Positions 55,279 to 63,487 of a stretch of DNA of 64,000 bases are shown one piece after another. The stretch covers positions 558,001 to 622,000 of the forward strand of contig NZ_ML660160.1 of NCBI RefSeq assembly GCF_007004725.1, written 5' to 3'. Numbering within the stretch: the stretch's first letter is position 1; each line of letters opens with the position of its first letter. The stretch comes from Aliikangiella coralliicola (GTDB taxonomy: Bacteria; Pseudomonadota; Gammaproteobacteria; Enterobacterales; Kangiellaceae). Under the pieces are notes generated by a model. It was given only the letters and a program-made list of their open reading frames with translations. It did not search any database and was not told the origin of the DNA. The position numbers and the translations under genes were made by a program.

Positions 55279-55836
55279 ATGACAAGAGCACTGATGACAA
55301 GATCACTGATGAAAAAATCACTGACTCAAGCTTTATTTTTTTGTACTTTTCTTTTCGCTAGTCAATTTTCTCAAGCTGAAATCATTGCGGCTAACGAAAA
55401 CTATTTTGAAGTAAAGTTTTCATCGACGGTTAAGGCGCCCGTCGAGAAATTAAATTCGACCCTGGTTGATATTGCCAAGTGGTGGAATCCTGAACACTCC
55501 TACGCTGGAAAAAGCGAAAACCTCACTCTCGACTTAACAAAACTGCATTGTTTTTGTGAAAAGTTTGACGGCGGCGGCTTTGTTCGTCACATGGATATTG
55601 GTTATTTTCAACCGGAAAAAATGCTTCGATTACTCGGTGGATTAGGTCCGTTGCAGTCTCTTCCTGTTGACGGAGTATTAGATTTTTCAATAAAAAGTCA
55701 GTCCGCAGAATCTTCGCTGCTAACTGTTACTTATAAAGTTAGCGGTGTCGGGGTTGGTTTAAAAAACTGGGCTAAACCCGTGCATGGTGTGATTGGCGAA
55801 CAGTTTTCCAGGCTGAAACAACAGGCAGAAAAATGA
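55279..55836 (+). CDS. Exported SRPBCC/START-like protein with repeated N-terminus
   Basis: 185 residues from the ATG at 55279, with GAGGA seven bases upstream. The N-terminal region is MTRAL-MTRSL-MKKSL, three 15-bp tandem repeats, each with its own in-frame ATG, followed by a signal-peptide core (ALFFCTFLFASQFSQA). The mature part (FEVKFSSTVKAPVEKLNSTL, IAKWWNPEHSYAGKSENLTL, LLTVTYKVSGVGVGL) has the SRPBCC lipid-binding fold. The ligand is unknown. It overlaps the amidohydrolase start (ATGA, 55833-55836), so the two exported proteins are co-translated. Confidence 0.8.
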   Translation: MTRALMTRSLMKKSLTQALFFCTFLFASQFSQAEIIAANENYFEVKFSSTVKAPVEKLNSTLVDIAKWWNPEHSYAGKSENLTLDLTKLHCFCEKFDGGGFVRHMDIGYFQPEKMLRLLGGLGPLQSLPVDGVLDFSIKSQSAESSLLTVTYKVSGVGVGLKNWAKPVHGVIGEQFSRLKQQAEK

Positions 55837-57452
55837 TAAGAAAAAGAATAACAAAATCAAATCACAAAAATCCTCGCCGTCGCGCTAAAGCAATTTACGG
55901 CGTTCTTTTGGCTTTGGCAGGATTTTCGTTACCTGCATTTCAAGTCTCATCGGCCCCTTTAGATGCACCCGAGCGAGTTGAGGGAGAAGGGCCGTTTGAA
56001 AGACTGATACTGAGAGGTGGAATTCTTATCAATGGTGAGGGCGCTCCGCCGAGGGGGCCGGTTGATATTGTGATCGAAGATAATCGAATTGTTCAGATCA
56101 AAAGCGTCGGAAATCCTGGCGTTCCTATCGTGGCGAAGCGACCGGAAGCCACAGCGAACGATAAAGTAATTGATGTCGAAGGCCACTATATTTTACCGGG
56201 ATTTGTTGATATGCATGCTCATATCGGTGGTTCTCATCAAATTACTCAAGCGGAATATACTTTCAAACTCTGGTTAGCCCATGGTATTACTACCATACGT
56301 GAACCGGGAAGTTTTAATGGCGATGAATTCGTTTTGAGCCATATGAAGAAAAGCCAAAAAAATAGTATTGCTGCACCAAGAATTGTGCCTTACTTTTGGT
56401 TTGGCCTGGGCAATAAAAAGGGAATTAATACGCCCAGTGAAGCAAAAAGCTGGGTGAAAAAAATTGCGAAACAAGGTGCTCGCGGTATTAAGTTTTTTGG
56501 AACTAAACCAGAAATATTTAAGGCGGCGGTTGACGAAGCAAAAAAACGTGGACTAAAAACAATGATGCATCACGCACAACTCGATGTTGTGCATTTAAAT
56601 GCAGTTGATAGTGCGCGTATGGGATTAAACACCATGGAGCACTGGTATGGATTGCCGGAAGCGATGTTTACTGATCAAGTTATTCAGAATTATCCCCTTG
56701 ACTATAACTACAATAACGAGCAACACCGTTTCGGTGAAGCCGGTAAATTGTGGTTGCAGGCGGCTGAGCCGGGCAGTCCAAAATGGAATGCCGTCAGGGA
56801 CGAATTAATTGAACTGGATTTAACCATAAATCCCACAATGACTATTTATGATGCAAGCCGAGATTTAATGCGTGAACGCAATGCAGACTGGCACACTGAA
56901 TATACGTTACCCGGTCTGTGGGAATTTTTTCAGGCGAGTCGTTACGCCCATGGTTCCTATTGGTTTGACTGGACCACACAAGACGAAATTAACTGGAAGA
57001 AAAACTATCAACGCTGGATGACTTTTTTAAATGATTATAAAAATCATGGCGGCCGAGTAACCACAGGAAGTGATTCGGGATACATCTATAAAATTTATGG
57101 TTTTGGATTTATCCGCGAATTGGAGTTGTTACAAGAGGCAGGCTTTCACCCGTTGGAAGTGATTAAGTCGGCAACCATTAATGGTGCTGAAGCGCTGGGA
57201 ATGAGCAGTCAAATTGGTTCAGTTGCTGTCGGCAAGTTGGCAGATTTAGTGATAGTCGAGGAAAATCCGTTGCGCAATTTCAAAACGCTTTATGGAACTG
57301 GACACATCAAATTAGACGAGAGTAATAAACCTGTCACAGTTGGTGGTGTCAAATACACCATCAAAGACGGGATCATCTATGATGCAAAAAAGCTACTAGA
57401 TGATGTTAAGCAAATAGTGAAGCAAGAAAAGGAAAAAGCAAACAATGGCTAA
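55833..57452 (+). CDS. Exported amidohydrolase-family metallohydrolase
   Basis: 539 residues. A long basic N-terminus with a hydrophobic core ending near VSSA suggests export. Amidohydrolase marks: ILPGFVDMHAHIGG (HxH metal ligands), KFFGTKPEIFKAAV, HHAQLDVVHLNAVDSARMGL with TMEHWYG, TTGSDSGYIYKI near the C-terminus, and KLADLVIVEENPL. It resembles imidazolonepropionase/prolidase-type members of the family; the substrate cannot be assigned. It overlaps the SRPBCC gene upstream and the dgkA start downstream, so all three form one operon. Confidence 0.85.
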   Translation: MIRKRITKSNHKNPRRRAKAIYGVLLALAGFSLPAFQVSSAPLDAPERVEGEGPFERLILRGGILINGEGAPPRGPVDIVIEDNRIVQIKSVGNPGVPIVAKRPEATANDKVIDVEGHYILPGFVDMHAHIGGSHQITQAEYTFKLWLAHGITTIREPGSFNGDEFVLSHMKKSQKNSIAAPRIVPYFWFGLGNKKGINTPSEAKSWVKKIAKQGARGIKFFGTKPEIFKAAVDEAKKRGLKTMMHHAQLDVVHLNAVDSARMGLNTMEHWYGLPEAMFTDQVIQNYPLDYNYNNEQHRFGEAGKLWLQAAEPGSPKWNAVRDELIELDLTINPTMTIYDASRDLMRERNADWHTEYTLPGLWEFFQASRYAHGSYWFDWTTQDEINWKKNYQRWMTFLNDYKNHGGRVTTGSDSGYIYKIYGFGFIRELELLQEAGFHPLEVIKSATINGAEALGMSSQIGSVAVGKLADLVIVEENPLRNFKTLYGTGHIKLDESNKPVTVGGVKYTIKDGIIYDAKKLLDDVKQIVKQEKEKANNG

Positions 57453-57807
57453 GCCGGGTAAGACAGGGTTAAAAAGAATTTTTGATGCAACGGGCTATTC
57501 TATCAAAGGTCTTGAAGCTGCCTGGAAAAACGAGGCAGCTTTTCGTCAGGAAGTTATGTTGGCTGCGGTGGGTATTCCGCTGGCGTTTTGGTTGGCAGAA
57601 ACCAAGTATGATTTATTGTGGTTAATTTTACCTCTATTTTTAGTGGTTGCCGCGGAGTTAACAAACTCTGCGATTGAAGCCGCGGTTGATCGAATTAGCG
57701 ATGAACATCACGAACTTTCAGGTCGGGCCAAAGATATTGGTTCGGCTTTAGTGTTTGTTTGCCTATTGTTATTAGCCGTTGTTTGGAGTGTTATTTTGCT
57801 CCGTTAG
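57445..57807 (+). CDS. dgkA: Diacylglycerol kinase
   Basis: 120 residues, the size of E. coli DgkA. An inner-membrane enzyme that recycles diacylglycerol to phosphatidic acid. Marks: RIFDATGYSIKGLEAAWKNE, AAFRQEV, ELTNSAIEAAVDRI and HELSGRAKDIGSALV, with three membrane helices. AAGGAA precedes the ATG, which lies inside the last codons of the amidohydrolase gene. Confidence 0.94.
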   Translation: MAKPGKTGLKRIFDATGYSIKGLEAAWKNEAAFRQEVMLAAVGIPLAFWLAETKYDLLWLILPLFLVVAAELTNSAIEAAVDRISDEHHELSGRAKDIGSALVFVCLLLLAVVWSVILLR

Positions 57808-57890
57808 AGCAAGACGATAGATAGCAAAGAGATTTAAATATGGCTTAATCAATGTAAATATGAGCCATTGTTAAAATCAACAAAGTTGTT

Positions 57891-57935
57891 TATTTTAATC
57901 ATCTGTATTTTAATAGTTTGTATATTAATAATTAA
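57891..57935. repeat. Three tandem 15-bp repeats before the M16 peptidase gene
   Basis: TATTTTAATCATCTG, TATTTTAATAGTTTG and TATATTAATAATTAA follow each other in the AT-rich upstream region, ending 58 bp before the start codon. TATATT/TATTTT units could serve as -10 elements. Confidence 0.8.
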
Positions 57936-57993
57936 TGGATACCTGAGTTAAAGCGTGTCCTATCGTAGTTTTTATTTTTGAGGAGAAATCGAT

Positions 57994-60876
57994 TTGAAGA
58001 ATTGGACTATTCCGCTGTTGGTTAGTTTATTGGCGGCGTGTGATCAGGGAGCACAGCAACAAGAGTCGCAACCAGAATCACAGCCGGAGCAACAAAAAGT
58101 AGAACAAAGCACTAAAGTCGCAGGTGTAACTTTAGTTGAAACTGTGAAAGCACAACCTGGAAAAACGGTTATTCCTTATGAAAAGTATGTCCTTGATAAC
58201 GGGCTCACTTTAATTTTGCACAAAGATAATTCTGATCCGCTGGTTCATGTTGACGTGACTTATCATGTTGGTTCAGGACGAGAAGAGCTTGGCAAATCTG
58301 GCTTTGCTCATTTCTTTGAACACATGATGTTTCAGGGATCTGAAAATGTTGCTGATGAACAACACTTCAAATTGGTGACTGAAGCGGGCGGTACAATGAA
58401 TGGTACTACCAACACCGATAGAACTAATTATTTTCAAACGGTGCCGGCCAATCAGCTAGAAAAAATGTTATGGCTTGAAGCTGATCGCATGGGATTTCTG
58501 GTTGATGCGGTCACTCAGGAAAAGTTTGAGGTGCAACGAGAAACAGTCAAAAATGAACGTGGCCAGCGCGTTGATAATCGCCCCTATGGTCGACTGAGCG
58601 AGCGAGTTTCTGAAGCACTTTACCCAGCAGGACACCCGTACTCGTGGCCGGTTATCGGTTACATGGAAGATCTAAACCGGGTGAATGTTAATGATTTGAA
58701 AGCCTTTTTCCTTCGCTGGTATGGTCCTAACAATGCAACCATTACTATTGGTGGCGATTTCGACGTTAACAACACGCTTAAGTTGGTGACCAAGTACTTT
58801 GGATCGATTCCCAAAGGACCGGAAGTCTCAATGCCTGAGAAAACAGCGGTTACACTTGATAGCGATCGATATATTTCTATGGAAGACAATGTTCATTTGC
58901 CATTGCTCTATATGTCGTTTCCAACGGTTAGTGTGAGGCATGCTGACGAAGCGCCACTTGATTTGCTGTCGACTATTCTTGGTGGCGGAAAAACTTCATT
59001 GCTTTATAAAAATCTGGTGAAAAACCAAATTGCGGTTCAAGCTGCGGTTACTCATCCTTGTGCTGAATTAGCGTGCACATTCAACATGTACGCACTACCG
59101 CATCCTGCATCTGGAAAATCATTGGCGGACATTGAAAAAATTATTCGGGATACGCTAAAAGAGTTTGAAAAACGTGGCGTTGAAGATGACGATTTGCTCA
59201 AAGCAAAAGCGCAAATGGAATCAGCTTTTGTATTTGGTTTGCAAAGTGTGTCCGGCAAAGTTAGTCAATTGGCCGCTAACCAAACCTTTACCGGGAACCC
59301 GAATTATATTGAAGAAGATATTGCGCGTTATGCTAACGTGACTAAAGAAGATGTATTAAGAGTTTATAAACAATACATTCAAGGTAAACATGCCGTCATT
59401 ATGAGTGTTGTACCAAACGGCAAGCCTGAGATGATTGCCGCCAAAAATAACTTTAATGCACCGGAGCGCAAGTTGGCTGAAGCGTCTCAAACCTCTGAAG
59501 ACGAACTTCAACTCAGAAAAGCGAAGGACGATTTTGATCGTAGTAAAATTCCTGTTGCTGGCGCGAACAAGCCGGTTGATGTGCCACAAATGTGGCAAGA
59601 TGAACTGGCTAACGGCATTAAAATTCTAGGTGCTCAGAGTATTGAAACGCCAACGACATCAGTATTACTTAAAGTCTCGGCCGGCCACTATTATGAGACG
59701 CCTGAAAAAGCTGGTTTGTCTTCCATTTTAAGCAGCATGTTAAATGAGTCGACAAAACAGCGCAGTGCTGAAGAGATGACAAAAGAACTAGAAAAGCTCG
59801 GCAGCTATGTCAACATTTCATCACACGATCATTATCTGACAATCAATGTTAATGCACTGACCAAAAACTTTGACGCAACCATGGTTTTAGTGAAAGAAAA
59901 ACTGCTGCAGCCAGCGTTTGAGCAGAGCGATTTTGACCGGGTGAGAAATATTGCCATTCAAGGCGTTAAAAATAGCAAGAAAAATGCAGGCTATCTCGCA
60001 TCGACAGCTTACCGTCAATTATTGCACGCAGATAATATCGGTGCGTTACCCGGCGGCGGTACAGAAGCTTCATTAGCGAATTTAACTTTGCAAGATGTTA
60101 AATCATTTTATGAGAAACACTTTAAGCCATCGGGTGGACAATTAATCGTTGTTTCAGATTTGGGGCAAGGCGCAGTAAAGAAAGGCATTTCTATGCTAAG
60201 TGATTGGCAAGGAAAAGGACCTAAGTTAGCGTTGGAATTACCGCAACCAAAATCAGAAACTGGTGTAATTTACCTGGTACATAAAGATAATTCTGCGCAG
60301 TCGGCGATTAGAATTGGTAAGCGTTCTTTAACTCGTGATATCACTGGTGAATTTTACAAATCATATCTAATGAACTTTCCTCTGGGCGGCGCTTTCAACA
60401 GTCGGATTAACTTGAATTTACGTGAAGATAAAGGTTACACCTACGGCGCACGCTCTTACTTTAGCGGTGACCGATTATCTGGTAGTTACACCGCCAGCGC
60501 AGAAGTGAGAGCTGATGCAACGGATAAGTCAATTGTTGAGTTTATTAATGAAATTAAAAACTATGCAGAAAAAGGAATTACTGCCGAAGAATTGGCATTT
60601 ATGCGCAATGCGATTAACCAGAAAGACGCGCTGAAGTATGAAACACCCGGTGCAAAACTTGGGTTCCTGGCGCAGATTCTTGAGTATGACCTGACGCCTG
60701 CATTTGTTAAACAACGTGCAGATATCGTCGACAGCATCACTGCCGAAGAAATTAATGCCTTGGCGAAAAAGCACTTAAAACTTGAAGAGATGATCATGGT
60801 TGTTGTGGGCAACTCAAAGGTGCTTAAACCACAACTGGAAGCTTTAGGTTACAAAGTTATCAATTACGAAATCTAA
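57994..60876 (+). CDS. M16-family zinc metallopeptidase lipoprotein
   Basis: 960 residues from a TTG at 57994 (GAGGAG about eight bases upstream). The signal peptide ends in a lipobox (SLLAAC, Cys16), followed by a Gln/Glu-rich tether. Two M16 halves follow. The N-terminal one has the inverted zinc motif HFFEHMMFQGS and further down ERGQRVDNRPYGRL. The C-terminal one (about 520-950; RIGKRSLTRDI, NFPLGGAFNSRINLNLREDKGYTYGARSYF) lacks the zinc motif but has the R/Y substrate-binding pair typical of the inactive half. A fused form of the two-subunit bacterial M16 peptidases, acting in the periplasm on peptides. Confidence 0.93.
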   Translation: MKNWTIPLLVSLLAACDQGAQQQESQPESQPEQQKVEQSTKVAGVTLVETVKAQPGKTVIPYEKYVLDNGLTLILHKDNSDPLVHVDVTYHVGSGREELGKSGFAHFFEHMMFQGSENVADEQHFKLVTEAGGTMNGTTNTDRTNYFQTVPANQLEKMLWLEADRMGFLVDAVTQEKFEVQRETVKNERGQRVDNRPYGRLSERVSEALYPAGHPYSWPVIGYMEDLNRVNVNDLKAFFLRWYGPNNATITIGGDFDVNNTLKLVTKYFGSIPKGPEVSMPEKTAVTLDSDRYISMEDNVHLPLLYMSFPTVSVRHADEAPLDLLSTILGGGKTSLLYKNLVKNQIAVQAAVTHPCAELACTFNMYALPHPASGKSLADIEKIIRDTLKEFEKRGVEDDDLLKAKAQMESAFVFGLQSVSGKVSQLAANQTFTGNPNYIEEDIARYANVTKEDVLRVYKQYIQGKHAVIMSVVPNGKPEMIAAKNNFNAPERKLAEASQTSEDELQLRKAKDDFDRSKIPVAGANKPVDVPQMWQDELANGIKILGAQSIETPTTSVLLKVSAGHYYETPEKAGLSSILSSMLNESTKQRSAEEMTKELEKLGSYVNISSHDHYLTINVNALTKNFDATMVLVKEKLLQPAFEQSDFDRVRNIAIQGVKNSKKNAGYLASTAYRQLLHADNIGALPGGGTEASLANLTLQDVKSFYEKHFKPSGGQLIVVSDLGQGAVKKGISMLSDWQGKGPKLALELPQPKSETGVIYLVHKDNSAQSAIRIGKRSLTRDITGEFYKSYLMNFPLGGAFNSRINLNLREDKGYTYGARSYFSGDRLSGSYTASAEVRADATDKSIVEFINEIKNYAEKGITAEELAFMRNAINQKDALKYETPGAKLGFLAQILEYDLTPAFVKQRADIVDSITAEEINALAKKHLKLEEMIMVVVGNSKVLKPQLEALGYKVINYEI

Positions 60877-60937
60877 CTGACTAATCGATTGATTGACTAC
60901 CATTTGAGCTAAGGTAGACAGAGATTTTTTAGAAGGT

Positions 60938-60973
60938 AAAGCCGGCAGGAAATTCGTTTCTTACCGGCTTTTT
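60938..60973 (+). terminator. Rho-independent terminator after the M16 gene
   Basis: AAAGCCGG and CCGGCTTT pair around a loop, followed by TTTTTC. The inner arms (CAGGAAA/TTTCTTA) extend the stem imperfectly. It lies about 60 bp after the stop codon. Confidence 0.85.
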
Positions 60974-61043
60974 CTCACAATTTCCCATCAGATTACCAAC
61001 AGAACCATCAATTTCTTTGAAATTATCCGTGGCCAAGTCGTTA

Positions 61044-61193
61044 TAGAGCTGAATCAATATAAAATCGGCTATTTTGATGTCTGATGTCGTTGCTCATTTT
61101 GCCCATAGGTTGACTATGCGCTGCAATGAGCGCCTAATCAGCCACCAAAATCTCTCGATTTTCCTTATATCATTTTATATTGATTCCGCTCTA
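61044..61193. mobile_element. MITE-like element with 22-bp terminal inverted repeats
   Basis: TAGAGC-N-GAATCAATATAAAAT stands at 61044-61065 and, inverted, at 61172-61193, with only one mismatch (at N). An inner GCTCATT...AATGAGC pair makes the unit a nested palindrome. The 150-bp unit has no supported gene. It lies between the M16 terminator and the small gene at 61341. Confidence 0.8.
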
Positions 61194-61340
61194 ATTGACC
61201 AAAATATTCAAGAAAATTGGCAACATTGCTCAATTCCTGCTCATTTCTGCCGATAACATCAATACAGTTACGAATAGCTTCCTCAAGTTAATTGATTTTA
61301 AAGCTGTTTTTTCGTTAACCATTTGTATTCGAGGTTTTAA

Positions 61341-61589
61341 GTGGAGATAAATAATTTACTCAACACAGGTGTTCAAGGGTTCCAGCAAGCGACTTCGCGT
61401 GCTAATCAGGCAGCCCAGGAGATCGCCTCTCAATCAGTGAAAGACGCTAGTACTGAAAGCATCAATCAGAACGATCTCACAACTTCCCTGGTGGATTTAA
61501 AAGTAGCTGAACTTGACGCCCAGGCGAATGCAAAAGTGATTGCGACCGCTTCGGATTTAGTCGGTACCTTGTTAGATGTTACGGCCTAG
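61341..61589 (+). CDS. Small protein resembling flagellar rod/hook-type termini
   Basis: 82 residues from a GTG at 61341, with GAGG six bases upstream. No signal peptide. A helical N-terminus (NNLLNTGVQGFQQATSRANQAAQEI) and C-terminus (LVDLKVAELDAQANAKVIATASDLVGTLLDV) have the heptad pattern of FlgB/FlgC/FlgE-type axial proteins, in which both ends pair as a coiled coil. No flagellar operon is adjacent. The function is unknown. Confidence 0.7.
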   Translation: MEINNLLNTGVQGFQQATSRANQAAQEIASQSVKDASTESINQNDLTTSLVDLKVAELDAQANAKVIATASDLVGTLLDVTA

Positions 61590-61684
61590 CGCTTAATAAC
61601 TGGCAATATAATCGTTAATTATCAACAGGTTATTAATATTTTCGAAATTTTAGAAGTTCAATTGATTGGCAGTGAGTGAAATCA

Positions 61685-62530
61685 ATGCTTATTTCATCCG
61701 CACCGGTAGCCATACCGGTTTCGACAGCAAATCCTCCTACCGAAGCGGTAGCGAGTGAAGCTGCGCAAAGAACACCCATTCGGGAGCCTGCACCTCCCAC
61801 CGATAGCTCCGCCACGAAAAATAGTACCGAAACCAGCGAGCAACAACCCAGAAATCCGGCTGAACTCAATCGAGACAATTCCCAACGAGATTCTTCGGGA
61901 GACGCTAAACAAGATAATGGGGAACAAAACAGCCAAAATCGTGATAATCAGAGCCAGAGTAGAAACGAACAGAATAGTGATAGTAACAATGAACAGCAGG
62001 AAGCGCAGGAAAGGCGTGAGATTGAGCAGTTAAAACGCGTTGATCGTGAAGTCAGAGCCCATGAAACCGCTCATGCAAGTGCCGGTGGCCAATTAGCTGG
62101 TGCGCCACAATTGACATTCACCATTGGCCCTGATGGAAGACGCTACGCTGTAGGTGGGGAAGTTTCTATTGATACCAGTAAAGTGCCTGGTGATCCTCAG
62201 GCGACAATTGACAAGATGTCACAAGTCAGGCGAGCTGCACTGGCTCCTGCAAATCCTTCGCCTCAGGACTTGAAAGTGGCAGCACTCTCCAGTCAGATCG
62301 CTAATCAGGCGAGAGTGGAGCTGAACATCTTGCGCAATGAAGAAGCTAGCCAGGCCCAGGCAAGTGAAGAAGAGGGCAGGGAAAACCCTAATCTTAATAT
62401 TCGCAGCTCAGTTCAATTTACTAACCCTGTTGCAGCTAAGCGCTCGTCGTTACTTTTGAATCAGAAAATCGTCGATAGCGGCGCGCTTGATGATATTAAT
62501 GAAGAGCCGTTGCTTTCGCAAACCGCTTAA
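61685..62530 (+). CDS. SprA-related putative metalloprotease (CJM1_0395 type)
   Basis: 281 residues from the ATG at 61685; a GTG at 61676 is possible. A long disordered Gln/Asn/Asp/Ser-rich N-terminus (about 40-125) precedes a conserved domain: [25 protein letters not shown] with HExxH (HETAH), [29 protein letters not shown], and [26 protein letters not shown]. This pattern is that of the SprA-related/CJM1_0395 family, proposed metalloproteases. No signal peptide is seen. It follows the flagellar-like gene by about 95 bp. Confidence 0.85.
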   Translation: MLISSAPVAIPVSTANPPTEAVASEAAQRTPIREPAPPTDSSATKNSTETSEQQPRNPAELNRDNSQRDSSGDAKQDNGEQNSQNRDNQSQSRNEQNSDSNNEQQEAQERREIEQLKRVDREVRAHETAHASAGGQLAGAPQLTFTIGPDGRRYAVGGEVSIDTSKVPGDPQATIDKMSQVRRAALAPANPSPQDLKVAALSSQIANQARVELNILRNEEASQAQASEEEGRENPNLNIRSSVQFTNPVAAKRSSLLLNQKIVDSGALDDINEEPLLSQTA

Positions 62531-62674
62531 CCTCCGCAGCTTTGCTCTACATCGATAAAGAGCGACTTCTCTTAAAATAACTCACAAACTATTTCCCAAT
62601 TGATCCGGAATTCCGTAAACTTGCGATCAGAATCGTGTAAGGTTAATTTTTGTCTCTAATAAGAACTACTATTA

Positions 62675-63487
62675 ATGCAGCAATTGCGCTCTCGACCCTT
62701 TTTGAAGTGGGCCGGTGGAAAGTACCGACTACTAGACAAACTCGCACCTCATTTAAAAGGTCGAAAATTAATTGAGCCTTTCGTTGGCTCGGGTGCCGTT
62801 TTTCTCAACCAGGATTTTGAACGCTATCTATTGGGAGATATCAACCCAGACCTCATCAATCTCTATCAATGCCTGAAGCAAGAAAAGCGCAAGTTTATTA
62901 ATTACGCCAGATCTTTTTTCAATCAAGAAAACAATTCTCAAAAAGCTTACCTTCAATTTCGAGAAGAATTTAATAATGGCTTAAAAGGGCGAAGACGAGC
63001 GGCCTTGTTCGTGTATCTGAATCGACATGGTTTCAATGGTCTTTGTCGTTACAACAAGTCTGGTGGATTTAATGTGCCATTTGGGCGATACGTTAAACCT
63101 TACTTTCCAGAAAAAGAAATGTATCATTTTCTAGTTAAGGCGAAACAGGCAAAATTTGTCTGCGGTGATTTTGTTGCGTTAATGAATCGATCTCGCCGTG
63201 GCGATGTGGTTTATTGTGATCCACCTTACGTACCTTTGTCACCGACAGCGAGTTTTACCAGTTATGCTGCGCAGGGTTTTTCTTATGACCAGCAAGTCGA
63301 ACTAGCTTATCGAGCCAAGCACCTTTCTGAGCGTGGTGTTAAAGTGATCATTTCCAATCATGACAATGCAATCACCAGGCAGATTTATGAAGACGCAAAA
63401 ATTGAAGCCTTTCCAGTGAGGCGCTTTATCAGTTGTGATGGTAATAAACGTGGTAATGCTAGTGAGTTGCTAGCGATTTATGAATAG
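62675..63487 (+). CDS. dam: DNA adenine methylase
   Basis: 270 residues. An N6-adenine methyltransferase of the D12 (alpha) class, expected to modify GATC and guide mismatch repair. Marks: LKWAGGKYRLLDKLAPHL (SAM loop), EPFVGSGAVFLNQ, YLLGDINPDLINLY, GDVVYCDPPYVPLSPTASFTSY and HLSERGVKVIISNHDNA. The size agrees with E. coli Dam (278). No restriction gene is adjacent, so a housekeeping orphan methylase. Monocistronic as far as seen. Confidence 0.95.
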   Translation: MQQLRSRPFLKWAGGKYRLLDKLAPHLKGRKLIEPFVGSGAVFLNQDFERYLLGDINPDLINLYQCLKQEKRKFINYARSFFNQENNSQKAYLQFREEFNNGLKGRRRAALFVYLNRHGFNGLCRYNKSGGFNVPFGRYVKPYFPEKEMYHFLVKAKQAKFVCGDFVALMNRSRRGDVVYCDPPYVPLSPTASFTSYAAQGFSYDQQVELAYRAKHLSERGVKVIISNHDNAITRQIYEDAKIEAFPVRRFISCDGNKRGNASELLAIYE

